NCBI RefSeq assembly: GCF_036850765.1 | Contig: NC_089490.1 | Location: 244,912,562-244,976,561, forward strand | Direction: 5' to 3' | From: Saccopteryx bilineata | Lineage: Eukaryota > Chordata > Mammalia > Chiroptera > Emballonuridae | DNA length: 64,000 nt | Part shown: positions 25,262-35,323 of the stretch, piece after piece | Layout: every line of letters begins with the position of its first letter | How positions within the stretch are numbered: the first letter of the stretch is position 1 | The notes under the pieces: model-generated | Told to the model about the DNA's origin: nothing | Seen by the model: only the letters and a program-made list of their open reading frames with translations | Database searches by the model: none | Position numbers and translations under genes: made by a program

Positions 25262-27420
25262 TAACTCAATATAATAAACATCTTACATGAAAAACCCATA
25301 GCTAACATCATATTCAATGGGGAAAAATTAAAAGCATTTTTCTTAAGATGAGGAACAAGACAGCTATGTACATTTTCACCACTCTTATTCAACAGAGTAC
25401 TGGAAAGTAAGAAATAAAACTATCATTATTTGCAGATGATATGATACTGTATATAGAGATCCTAAAGACTTTACCAAAAAACTACTTGCAGTGATAAATT
25501 AGTAAAGTGTAGAATACAAAATAAATACTCAGAATCAGTTGCATTTTTATACACTAATAATGAACTGTTAAGCAAGAAAAACTAAGAAAACAATCCCACA
25601 TTCAGTTTGCATTAAAATATACCTAAGAATAAATCGAACCAAGGAGAGAAAACTTGTACTCAGCAAATTATAAAACACTGAAGAAAGAAATTAAAGATAC
25701 AAATAAATGGAAACACATACCATGCCATGGACAGGAAAATTTAACATGATTAAATTGTCCATACTACCCAAAACAATCTATAGATTAATGCAATTCTTAT
25801 AAAAATACCAATGATGTTTCCACAGAACTAGAACTAATACAAAAATTTTATGAAATCACAAAGAGTAATAGCAATTTTGGGAAAGAAGAAGAACCTTGAA
25901 GTATCATACTACCTGATATCAAACAATACTACAAGGCTATAAGAATCAAAACAGCATGGCACTGGAATGAAAACAGACACATAGAGCAATGGAATAGAAT
26001 AGAGAGCCCAGAAAGAAGCCCACATCTTTATGGTTAAGTAATATATGACAAAGGAGGCAAGAACACACAATGAGGTAAAGACAGTCTAATAAATGGTATT
26101 CAGAAAATTGGACCAATAAATGCAAAAAACAAAAACAAAACCACAAAGATATTGAACCTCTTTCTTACACCATATACACAAATAAACTCAAAATGGATTA
26201 AAGACCTTAATATAAGTCTCAAAACCATGCAACTCCTAAAAGAAAAACATAGGCAGTAAACTCTGAACAATATTTTTCTTGGGCAAGGGAAACAAACAAA
26301 AAAGACATAAACAAATGGGACATCAAACTAAAGGCTTTTGCCCAGCAAAAGAAACCATTGACAAAACAAAAGGCAACCTATTGAACAGGAGCATATATTC
26401 ACCAATGATACATCTGATAGGGGTTAATATTCAAAATTTATTTAAAAATTCATATTATTTAATAATAACAAAAAGAATAAACAATTCAATTAAAAGATGG
26501 ACAGAAGATTTGAATAGACACTTCTCCAAAAAGGAGATACCGATGGTCAATAGACATATGAAAAGATGCTCAATATCACTAATTGTTAGAGAAATGCATA
26601 TCAAAACCACAATGGGGTACCTTGTACTTGCAGAATGACTATCATCAATAAATAAACAAACAAGTGTTAGCAAGGATGTGGAGAAAAGGGAATGCTCATG
26701 CACTGTTTGTGAGAATGCAGATGGCTGCAATCACTTTGAAACACAGTATGGTGTTTCCTGAAATAATTAAAAATGGAAATGCATTATGACCTAGTGATTC
26801 TACTTCTGAAAATTTATTCAAAGAAATCTGAAACACCAGTGTGAAAGAAGATATGCACCCTTATGTTCATTGTAGCATTATTTACAATAGTTAAGATTTG
26901 GAAGCAACCCAAGTACTAATTAATAGATGATTGGTTAAAAATTTGTGGTATATATATATATATATAATAAAATATTACTCAGCCATAAAAAAGAATGAAA
27001 TCTTACCATTTGCAACCACATGAATACACCTAGAGGATATTATGTGAAGTGAATTGAGTCAGACAGAGAAAGATAAACACCACATGGTTTTACTTATATA
27101 TGGAATTCAAAGAGCAAAATAAGCGAACAAACAAAATAGAAACAGACTCATCCATACAGAGATCAGATTGATCATTGCTATAGGAAAGAGAATTAGGGGG
27201 GTGAGTGAAAAAGGTAAGGAGATTAAGTACAAATTGGTAGTTGCAAAATATTCATGGGTATGGATAATATAATCAATAATATTGTAATAACTATGTATGG
27301 TTCCAGGTGGGTACTTAATATATCAAGAGTACCACTTTGTAAAGTATATGATTGTCTTCACTGTGCTCTATACCTGAAACTAACACAAAATAATATTGAT
27401 TATAAACAGTAACTAAAAAT
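25262..27420 (+). mobile_element. old L1 fragment: ORF2 3' part and 3'UTR
   Basis: The fragment begins in the reverse-transcriptase palm (equivalent of AYMKNPIANIIFNG). It passes the FADDM motif near 25430 and continues through the C-terminal domain: [17 protein letters not shown] near 26490 and a degraded cysteine-rich end near 26690. A 3'UTR ends near 27420 at a T-rich stretch. Stops and frameshifts are frequent. The longest open piece is 119 codons (26279-26638). Its 3'UTR differs from that of the two long L1s, so it belongs to an older lineage. A (TA)n run lies at 26950-26968. Confidence 0.88.
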
Positions 27421-27529
27421 TTTTTTTTATTTGATTAAAAAGTATGGTTCATGTCCACATATTCTGGTTATAGCTTCTCAAATGATGAACAGAACCTTAG
27501 TCAGGATGTCTTTAGCATCTACCTATACC

Positions 27530-27680
27530 TTTGAGCTTCACAAATACATATTAAGTACCTCTTGTGTGCCAGACATCATGCTAGACTATGAGGATGAAAG
27601 CTGAACGAGATACCGCCCTGCCCTCTAGGAGCTGGCAATCCACTGAAGAGAAAGATATGAAGCAATCATTTCCACTGAAC
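27530..27680 (+). repeat. ancient mammalian interspersed repeat (L2/MIR class), probable
   Basis: AAGTACCTCTTGTGTGCCAG then a 'catcatgctagac' and 'ccctgccctctaggagct' order matches a common ancient mammalian repeat. The exact family is not assigned. Confidence 0.45.
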
Positions 27681-28004
27681 GTAGACGTGTCGGAAGATTC
27701 CAGGGTCTGTGTCCAAACCACATTCCATGAGCCGGCTGCACTGACTACAGCCAACTGGACCAGAGGTGGACATCTGAATCCAACTTGGCAGATCAGATTC
27801 TTTCTACTGGGATTTTTAAAAGTTGGACCTAGAGAGAGTTGTTAGTTTTCTCAGTGGCTGGAATTGAACCATGGAACTCAGAATCTATGGGGAAGCTACA
27901 TTTTGCCCATATATAACCCAAAGAGCAGAGAAAGTCTGTTTTCTGAGAAAATGAGCCCAGGATTTGAAAGATAAACAAATAAAAAACAAACAGACAAACA
28001 AAAC

Positions 28005-28375
28005 CCCCACAGACAGGTGGCTTACACATAGAAGTTCATTTTATCTCAGTTTTAAAGATACAAAGTCCAAGCTCGAGATATTGAAAGGTTTGGTTTCTCC
28101 TGAGCCTTTTCTCCTTGACTTTGACTTGCTGATGGCAGTGTCTTCTCTGTCTTCACATGGCTTTTTTTTTTTTTTGTATGCATTTGTTTCACTGATGATT
28201 CTCCTGTGTTTGATGTGGATACCAGTCATAAAATATCAAACTAGGGTGTATCCATATGACCTTATCTATCCTTAATCACCTCTTTAAAAGTTCTATCTTC
28301 AAATAGAGTCACATTGGCATTTAGGGCTTCAACATGTGACTTTGAAAGGGATACATTCCAGTCCATACCACTTTT
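28005..28375 (-). mobile_element. MaLR-type LTR, antisense
   Basis: The order 'acaggtggctta', 'tctgtcttcacatggc', 'gataccagtcat', 'atgaccttatctatccttaatcacctcttt' and 'aaatagagtcacattggca' is the reverse complement of an MLT1/MST-like LTR. A T run interrupts it at 28151. See the possible missing end at 24982. Confidence 0.65.
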
Positions 28376-28670
28376 TAAATAAAATATGGAGAAATATGTT
28401 CTGGTCCTTTAAGATAGGAAAAGATGTAGACCAGATTCCTCTTGCCCATGCCATGTTTTAACATACCCCACATATGTATAAATTTACTTTGAATTAAGAG
28501 AAGAAACACACATATAATCATAAGAATAGTGTATAAATATACTGGGTATTTAAAAACTACTGGTTATAGTTGTAATGATGGGGTAGGTCAAAGCTGTTTT
28601 AGAATATAAAATTCTAGATTACCAAGAAAACTTCCCATACAGGAACCTTTTAATGTGGGTGGCAATTTTT

Positions 28671-29063
28671 TTTTTTTTTTTGTATTTTTCTGAAGCTGGA
28701 AACGGGGAGAGACAGTCAGACAGACTCCCGCATGCGCCAGACCGGGATCCACCCGGCACGCCCACCAGGGGCGATGCTCTCCCCACCAGGAGGCGATGCT
28801 CTGTCCCTCTGGGGCGTCACTCTGCCGCAACCAGAGCCACTCTAGCGCCTGGGGCAGAAGCCAAGGAGCCATCCCCAGCGCCCAGGCCATCTTTGCTCCA
28901 ATGGAGCCTTGGCTGCAGGAGGGGAAGAGAGAGACAGAGAGGAAGGAGGGGGGGGGGTGGAGAAGTAAATGGGCGCTTCTCCTATGTGCCCTGGCCGGGA
29001 ATCGAACCCGGGTTCCCTGCACGCCAGGCCGATGCTCTACGGCTGAGCCAACCGGCCAGGGCC
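28671..29063 (-). mobile_element. VES SINE
   Basis: The tRNA-like head is at 29020-29061 (reverse complement of GGCCCTGGCCGGTTGGCTCAG) with box-B-like GGTTCGATTCCCGGC. The tail is at the left T run. A 17-bp target duplication TGTGGGTGGCAATTTTT lies at 28654-28670 and 29064-29080. Three internal 20-bp modules are present. Close to the copies at 43.8 and 57.8 kb. Confidence 0.95.
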
Positions 29064-29080
29064 TGTGGGTGGCAATTTTT

Positions 29081-29939
29081 GTCGGTGCTTTGGTCATAAC
29101 CCCTGCTCCACTTTATTTTATGTTACACACTGTTAGATAGCAGAATTATTGCCAACTATAAAAATGATTACCCTATCTGTTGAAATTAAAGCAGGTGTCG
29201 GCACTGATAATGAGGACTGCACATTCACCTCTCGTAGAACAATGACTCTTTACTGGGCCACATAAAGAACCCAGACTTGCCTGGCATCATTCAGATACAC
29301 TGCTGTGTTAATCAGTAATATGTTGTATAGCTCATTTAAACTAGTTGCTAATTATTATCTTTAGTAGGAAATGAAACCCAAGACAAAACTTATTACAACA
29401 TCACAACATACCTTTTCCAGGATTAAAGTTAAAGTAGCCTGCTTTAGCAGAAAAAAACAAAACATTGAGCTAGGTTGAGTTAGGAAATTTGTATACAAGT
29501 TCAGCCAGTGGTGCCTACAAACTATTGTGACTATTTTGATGGATCCAGATCAATTTAATAATGCTAAAGTCATATCTGATCGAATTTCCCATGATGACAT
29601 TTTTCTTAATGGGTGAAATTTTTAAATAACTGATTTGATGGGTTGAGTTTATCAAGGTTATTCAATCATTCTGTGTATGTATCTAGAACTTACCCAACTT
29701 TTCTGTATCTCATTTTTCTATAATAAAAGAAAAGATGCTTTCTGGTCTACGTAGTCGCTTTCTCATTCAGCTATAATCTATTTATCTTTATATGTTTAGA
29801 ATCATCATAAGAAACCAGGACTACCTATGTAGACCAAGATTCCAAGACTTAATTTTGCTCTCATCTGTTGATGTTTAATGAATTTAATTGTTGATTATCA
29901 GATATAAGGCTATAACTTCAAGGGTATTTTTAAGATATT
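29081..29939. other. no gene recognised
   Basis: AT-rich DNA. The right part may already be diverged L1, but this is not secure. Confidence 0.35.
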
Positions 29940-30192
29940 TATAATTTTTTTATAAACATACATTAAACTGTATTCAATTTTGTGTAAAGTTCTATGATTT
30001 TTGACAAATGCATAAGGTCGTATATCTATCACAGTTATTCCCTCTTGGTTTTCTCTCATAGTCAGTTCTTTCTCTTACCTTTAAACCCTGGCAGTTACTG
30101 ATTTATTCTTTGTGCCTATAGCTTTGCTTTTTCTAGAAGCATACTGTATGAAGCTTTTTGAATTTGGCTCCCTCCTTTCATTCAGTATTAAA
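29940..30192 (-). mobile_element. old L1M antisense, first segment
   Basis: The antisense 3'UTR order of an old L1 is visible: 'ttgacaaatgcataaggtc', 'ctatagctttgctttttctagaa', 'atttggctccctcctttcattcag'. It continues after the provirus at 35324, so the provirus landed inside this L1. Confidence 0.7.
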
Positions 30193-30585
30193 TGTTGTGA
30201 ACCATTAATGGCAAAAAGCCATTATAGATTCGAGGCTTGGCAGGGGGCTAAGTTCTCCCCCCTCCATCTCCATATTTGGCTTTGATGCTGAGTATTTGCA
30301 CCCACTCCACTTCCTTCCTTGGGTTGCAGGAAGCAATATACATGCCCTTCCTCTGACTCTTTGTTTGTTTTAGATGTTTGTAAATTTCACTAATGTATCT
30401 TGTTTTTGCTTTGGGAGAGTTCCTGTCTTAGCCTTTGATGTGCAACTTTGTATCAGGGTCCTTGATTTGCAATACTTTGACTGCCAGGCAGTTTGAGGCA
30501 TCCTCCCGGTCCCATCGGTTTTGTTCTGACAAAGTGTGTTTCCTCAATTCTGCACCGTTATTAGGAGCTGCGCTGGTCTGCGGCA
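30193..30585 (+). repeat. 5' LTR, 393 bp, lacking the core promoter segment
   Basis: It starts TGTTGTGAACC and ends GGCA. Compared with the 3' LTR, nine bases (30472-30480) stand where 46 bases (35167-35212) are present in the other copy. The missing part includes the TATATAATAAA box. LTRs are identical at integration, so this is most simply a later deletion. Confidence 0.92.
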
Positions 30586-30587
30586 AG

Positions 30588-30605
30588 TGGCGCCCAAACA
30601 GGGAC
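30588..30605 (+). other. primer-binding site, tRNA-Lys type
   Basis: TGGCGCCCAAACAGGGAC lies two bases after the 5' LTR. It matches the tRNA-Lys3-type primer site of many retroviruses, including betaretroviruses, except for one G-to-A difference. Confidence 0.9.
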
Positions 30606-30723
30606 TTGAGTATGAGAACAAGGAAACTAAAACTGAAGGAAGGTGACGGAACTCCCCAAAGTGAAGTGTGCACAGTGAGTAAAGAAAGTTTTTGGGGAAA
30701 AGTGTAGTTGGGAGTAAAAGAAT

Positions 30724-31401
30724 ATGGAACAGATAGGGTCAAAAGTGAGGGACCTTTATGTAGGAATGTTTCCATATGGAGACAAATCATTGTCTGAAGA
30801 GTATCAGGGTGAGCTGGAAACAGAGGGATGTGAATATGAGGATAACTTGGAGTCTGAGGATGACAGGGGGGATGAAAAATCCGTGGCTATGGCTGCCTTA
30901 GCCGTGGGGCCTCCGCTGCCCTCAGCTTCTTCCTACATTCAACCCTCTGCTCCTCTGTTCCCTTATCAGGCTGATTGCAAAGTCTATAGCTTAAAATCTA
31001 GGAAATCCCCTCTCCAACAATCTATAGACCAGGCTCGAAATGTAGGGGAAACAATAAATGATGGTTTTACCCATTTTCCTGTTGTAGAAATACAGGATGA
31101 TACAGGGAGACTAGTGCAAGAACATGAACCTGTACTTTTTAGAACTCTGAAAGAGCTTAAACTTGCTTGTGATCAGTATGGGCCTACTGCCCCCTTTTCA
31201 CTTGGTTTATCAGATATTATTAGTACAAAGGCTCTTCCCCCAAAGGACTGGAAGGTGATTGCTTGTGCTTATCTCTCCAGTGGTGATTATTTGCTGTGGA
31301 AGTTGGACTTTCATGAAGGGGCTGTTGAGGTAGGAGAAAAATCTCAGCATAGTCAACCTGAGCCACCAGTTACAGCAACTATAGAATTTGAGAATGGATA
31401 G
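30724..31401 (+). CDS. ERV gag fragment: matrix-like N-part and capsid N-half
   Basis: An uninterrupted 225-codon frame starts 139 bases after the LTR. Residues 1-60 (MEQIGSKV...) are acidic and matrix/linker-like. Residues 70-95 are rich in Pro and Ser. From about residue 122 (FPVVEIQDD) to 200 the pattern matches the betaretroviral capsid N-terminal domain: LKELKLACDQYGPTAPF, then LPPKDWKVIACAYLSSGDYLLWK. In retroviruses Gag assembles the virion core. The frame ends at a stop at 31399-31401, without major homology region, capsid C-half or zinc knuckles. It is probably a truncated relic, though still open, and expression is uncertain. Confidence 0.75.
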   Translation: MEQIGSKVRDLYVGMFPYGDKSLSEEYQGELETEGCEYEDNLESEDDRGDEKSVAMAALAVGPPLPSASSYIQPSAPLFPYQADCKVYSLKSRKSPLQQSIDQARNVGETINDGFTHFPVVEIQDDTGRLVQEHEPVLFRTLKELKLACDQYGPTAPFSLGLSDIISTKALPPKDWKVIACAYLSSGDYLLWKLDFHEGAVEVGEKSQHSQPEPPVTATIEFENG

Positions 31402-33280
31402 GAGATTCAGGTATTAGGAAAGTTACAACTTTTCCTGTTATGGTCTGATTTTCTTTAATGTTTTAACTATGATCTTCTGAACTATCATTTTGTTTCTTGT
31501 TCTTTGCCTGGAGGTTGAGGCAGGGGACCTGTGTTGGATCTGACTATGGAAAATATCCCAGCAGCTGCCAAGAGCAAATTTTCTCAGGGAGATTTTGTTT
31601 AGTCACATCCTTCAGTCCCTCTGTCAGAAAATGCCCTGACTAATAACAGGCAGGCATCTTTCTAATCTGGATGTGCTCTGAAATCCCAGGTTTCTCTCTG
31701 GTGTGTCTGGTCCATCTAATTCTTGTCTCTGTTTAGTCTTTGTTTAATGTTGTCTAAAATGTGTCTGTTTTTAAGGCCTGAATTAAGTTTGTTTTTGCAT
31801 GCAAAAATTGAAAATGCTGACTCCAATATTTAGAAAAAATAAAATGTTTTTAGAACTTGTAAGGAGCACTCATTTAAATTTAAATAGAATAGAATGTCCT
31901 TAAGACTTACTAATTTGGTTAGTGCATTGTGAGGTGTGTTCAGAGTTAGGAGCCAAATAGCAACTTAAGTATTAGGAAACTCCTGCAAATCTTCTTTGTC
32001 ATGTTCTTTTTACTTTAAGTTTTTTGAATACTGATGTATAGGGTCATTCAGCAGCAGAGATACTCTGGAATCCTGCAAGGAAAGCCTTCCCTGAAGTGTG
32101 ATGGAGGGACCCACTCACAGGAATCTGGCAAGGGCCAGACCCTGTTCTCTTATGGGGCCAAGGATATGTGTGTGTTTTTCCTAGGTCTGCTGAAGCTCCT
32201 CGGTGGATCCTGAATGACTGGTGAGACACCATGATTCTAGATGAGAGACTCACTTCACAAGAGCAATTGTATGAGGCTTATTTTACTATGCTCTCTTCCC
32301 TTTCTCAGTTATTATTATCTAATTTTTTTAATGTTTTAGATCATTTTATTTCCTTTCTGCTCCATTGCTTGAAAAGAGGGTGAAAGGGGGGCCTGATTTG
32401 GGTGTTACTGAACAGAAATCTCATATGGCCGTTTTGAGATTTTTCAAGAGAGATCTCTGTTTAGTATACATCCTTATTACGTTCCTATTAAGGTAGCCCT
32501 ACTTAAGATCCAACAGGCCATAGTTTAATCTCTAAAACCCCGGGTTTCACTCTTGATTTGTGTGATTGTATGTGAAGTCTTTGTTTAATGTCTAAGTGTC
32601 TTTGTTTATAAGGCCTGAATTAAGTCTTTACATGAAAAGTAATAATAATAATAATTTTGGAAATGCCAGCTCTAGTATTGAAAACAAAATAAAAATATTT
32701 TCATTTCCCTACATAAATATAATTTTGTTTGGAATAAGTAAAGCACGCTCATTTTGGATCCAAAAGACTTGCTAATTTAGCCAGGCTGCTCCAGGCCACA
32801 AGTGGAAGGCTTGAAGCAGCATAGATTTACATAATAAAAGTGTAAAGATTTTTTTTTACTATAGGAGAATAATGAAGATCTCACTGGGATTTTTCAGTTT
32901 TGATATGTACTCTTTAAGGTGCCTGTTAATTAATATTAAGGGGGTGTTTTGATAAGTGTGGGAATGTTGCTTGAAGGTACATTTACTCTATTTTTGTTAA
33001 AAGTTAACAAAGTCAAGAATTTCTTGCAATCTTTGAAGTCAAAGTATTGTAAAGTGTGCTTAACATTTGCTTGAAGATCAATTGTAAATAATATAAAAAT
33101 AAAGGGGAGGGGTCATGTCCTGGAGCCCCTGCAGGTCTACCCTGTCATGCTTTTTACTTCAGTTTCTTTTGAATGCTGATGTACAAGAGATGCCAATTTT
33201 TTTGTCCTGCAAACTACTACCCCTTTTTATTTTTATTTGATTCCAGTTAATAACACTGTTTTGTCCTTTTCCAAATAGCT
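31402..33280 (+). repeat. non-coding ERV interior with diverged direct duplication
   Basis: No retroviral frame is recognisable. Several phrases recur in the same order about 0.85-1.15 kb apart. AGTCTTTGTTTAATG is at 31736 and 32577. AAGGCCTGAATTAAGT is at 31773 and 32610. A 'tgtcatg...ttttactt.agttt.ttttgaat.ctgatgta' stretch is at about 31998 and 33146. This suggests an old tandem duplication with indels. Confidence 0.6.
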
Positions 33281-33289
33281 CCAGATATA

Positions 33290-34200
33290 TAGGCAGATAG
33301 GGACTCTCAAGCCCCTCATCGAGATCTTCTGAGCATGGCTTTTAAGGTACCAAGAGGCTGAAAAAGCCCAAAGGAGATCAGGTAAAATACTAGCTCTTGG
33401 CATATGCCCTCAAAGCAGGGATCCCCAAACTTTTTACACAGGGGGCCAGTTCACTGTCCCTCAGACCATTGGAGGGCTGGACTATAAAAAAAAAACTATG
33501 AACAAATCCCTATGCACACTGCACATATCTTATTTTAAAGTAAAAAAACAAAAAACAAAATGGGAACAAATACAATATTTAAAATAAAGAACAAGTAAAT
33601 TTAAATCAACAAACTGACCAGTATTTAAATGGGAACTATGCTCCTCTCACTGACCACCAATGAAAGAAGTGCCCCTTCCAGAAGTGAGCAGGGGCAGGAT
33701 AAATGGCCTCAGGGGGCCACATGTGGCCCGCGGGCCGTAGTTTGGGGACCTCTGCCTCAAAGGCTCCAACGCTCCAACTGGAACTTCATCAGGGCCCTGC
33801 TTCAATAGTGGAAAGGATGGTCATTTAAGCCAAAGCCTGCCAGGCTTACATGCTTTTGCTGTGAGGAAGAAGGGACACTGGAAGGTAGGCTCCCCCCTCG
33901 CTCCTCTAAGGGAGGGTTCAGTCTCTTCCAGCCCTCCTCCTGTGACCTAACCTTGCCCAGAATACTGGGATTTGCCACTGAAGGCTAAAAGGTGCCCAGG
34001 GCCATTGGCCCCATCTACGACATTGTGGACGAGCCTGGAGTATTTCTTCCAAGTAGCCGGTAGACTGGTCTCATTTCCACAAGGGCCATTTAACTATGTC
34101 TTGCCTGAATATTCAGGTTTTTTATTTTTCCCTCGAAGATCTCTGTTGTGGGTATTGATAGTCCTGTTTTCTGCTGCTTTGATTAATATATAGTCTTTCC
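33290..34200 (+). pseudogene. class-I-like gag C-terminus/nucleocapsid/protease remnant, split by hAT
   Basis: Near 33313-33349 a LLSMAFKV-like segment resembles the end of a class I (gamma-like) capsid. After the hAT insertion, 33795-33890 reads like two degraded zinc-knuckle motifs (GPCFNSGKDGHLS, then a GHWK-containing stretch). Near 34045-34130 the frame VAGRLVSF...YVLPEYSG resembles the protease active-site region, but the catalytic triplet is not preserved. A hydrophobic stretch follows near 34150-34190. Order and spacing fit gag-pro. Frames are broken. The assignment to class I rests on motif style only. Confidence 0.5.
33416..33754. mobile_element. nonautonomous hAT element inside the provirus
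   Basis: The 339-bp element has imperfect ends CAGGGATCCCCAAACT and AGTTTGGGGACCTCTG. The perfect 8-bp target duplication CCTCAAAG lies at 33408-33415 and 33755-33762. Inner inverted similarity includes GGGGGCCA near both ends. No transposase is present. It is younger than the provirus. Confidence 0.92.
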
Positions 34201-34888
34201 TTTATTCCTCCTGCCTCAATGCCCCACTCATATTTTAAGCTAGGACCTACTTCTAATTCAGAGCTCCTTTTTCCTTTTTTGCCACTTTACAAATTTACCT
34301 CTGCCACCCAGCTTAGTGTATCCCAAGGTTCTTCTCACCACCCAATGGCTGTAAAGCTCTAGTATAGGACCCCTGGGTTCATCTTTGCAATTTAAAGAAA
34401 ACGGAAGCTCCGTCTTCATGCATGCTGCAGATGGCTTTTCCAGTCTACCTGCGTCATTGCCAGCTGGGAGCAGCGGTCATTGGGACTTTGATGCTAACTG
34501 CAGAGTGTGGAAGTGTGACGGCAATTCCAGTGCCATGTGGACTTCTCCTGAATGTGGACTTTCCTGGACTCCTGCTTCTGTGACAGTTTTTGATGGACTG
34601 AACTGGGGTTGGGTTGCATTTGCAGAGATTTGGAATGACGTTGGTGCCAACTTGGACTTGGTGAACATTTTAAGGACATTACTCTTTTATATATTCTTGT
34701 TGTATTAGCTTAAGGAGTTTACTTAAAGGCTTTAATCACTGTGATGTATTAGTATACTTGTTTTGGGTATCTGTTAGCATTGGCTATACTAATTTTGTGT
34801 TTGTTCTGTATTTTTTCCATCTGCCTCCAAATTAGAAAATCAGATGAGTGCAAATCTCAGCACACAAATTAAAAAGAAAAGGGGGATA
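34201..34888 (+). other. 3' interior of provirus, with polypurine tract
   Basis: The ORF at 34385-34708 (107 codons) has no recognisable retroviral domain. AAAAAGAAAAGGGGGA at 34871-34886, just upstream of the 3' LTR, is a good polypurine tract for plus-strand priming. Confidence 0.6.
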
Positions 34889-35317
34889 TGTTGTGAACCA
34901 TTAATGGCAAAAAGCCATTATAGATTCAAGGCTTGGCAGGGGGCTAAGTTCTCCCCGCTCCATCTCATATTTGGCTTTGATGCTGAGTATTTGCACCCAC
35001 TCCACTTCCTTCCTTGGGTTGCAGGAAGCAATATACATGCCCTTCCTCTGACTCTTTGTTTGTTTCAGATGTTTGTAAATTTCACTAATGTATCCTGTTT
35101 TTGCCTTGGGAGAGTTCCTGTCTTAGCCTTTGATGTGCAACTTTGTATCAGGGTCCTTGATTTGCATAGGTCTATATAATAAAGCGAACTGGGGCTATAA
35201 GACACTCAGATACTGCCAGGCAGTTTGAGGAGTCCTCCTGGTCCCATCGGTTTTGTTCTGACAAAGTGTGTTTCCTCAATTCCTCACCATTATTAGGAGC
35301 TGCGCTGGTCCACAGCA
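34889..35317 (+). repeat. 3' LTR, 429 bp, with TATA/polyadenylation signal
   Basis: It starts TGTTGTGAACC and ends AGCA. TATATAATAAA at 35173-35183 can serve as both TATA box and AATAAA poly(A) signal. It retains the segment deleted from the 5' LTR. Confidence 0.93.
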
Positions 35318-35323
35318 ATTAAA

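Larger units (their letters stand above)
30193..35317 (+). mobile_element. complete but defective LTR provirus (ERV), apparently chimeric
   Basis: The 5.1-kb provirus has TG...CA LTRs at 30193-30585 and 34889-35317, flanked by the 6-bp target duplication ATTAAA (30187-30192, 35318-35323). A tRNA-Lys-type primer-binding site follows the 5' LTR, and a purine tract precedes the 3' LTR. A 6-bp duplication and Lys primer point to a class II, betaretrovirus-like integrase and origin. One gag frame remains (30724-31401). There is no recognisable reverse transcriptase, integrase or surface env. Interior filler is non-coding and partly duplicated. A class-I-like nucleocapsid/protease remnant lies near 33290-34200. 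The LTRs differ at about fifteen positions plus indels. It is a nonautonomous element that would have needed proteins supplied in trans. Confidence 0.93.

Noticed and set aside
29000..29063. tRNA-like sequence, as in the other VES heads
   Set aside because: It has A- and B-box-like words but is the head of a SINE with target duplications, not an isolated tRNA gene.
30435..30707. 90-codon ORF across the 5' LTR and leader
   Set aside because: Crosses the LTR end and primer-binding site and has no protein similarity.
34385..34708. 107-codon ORF near the 3' end of the provirus as an env relic
   Set aside because: No signal peptide, cleavage site or fusion-peptide pattern could be recognised.
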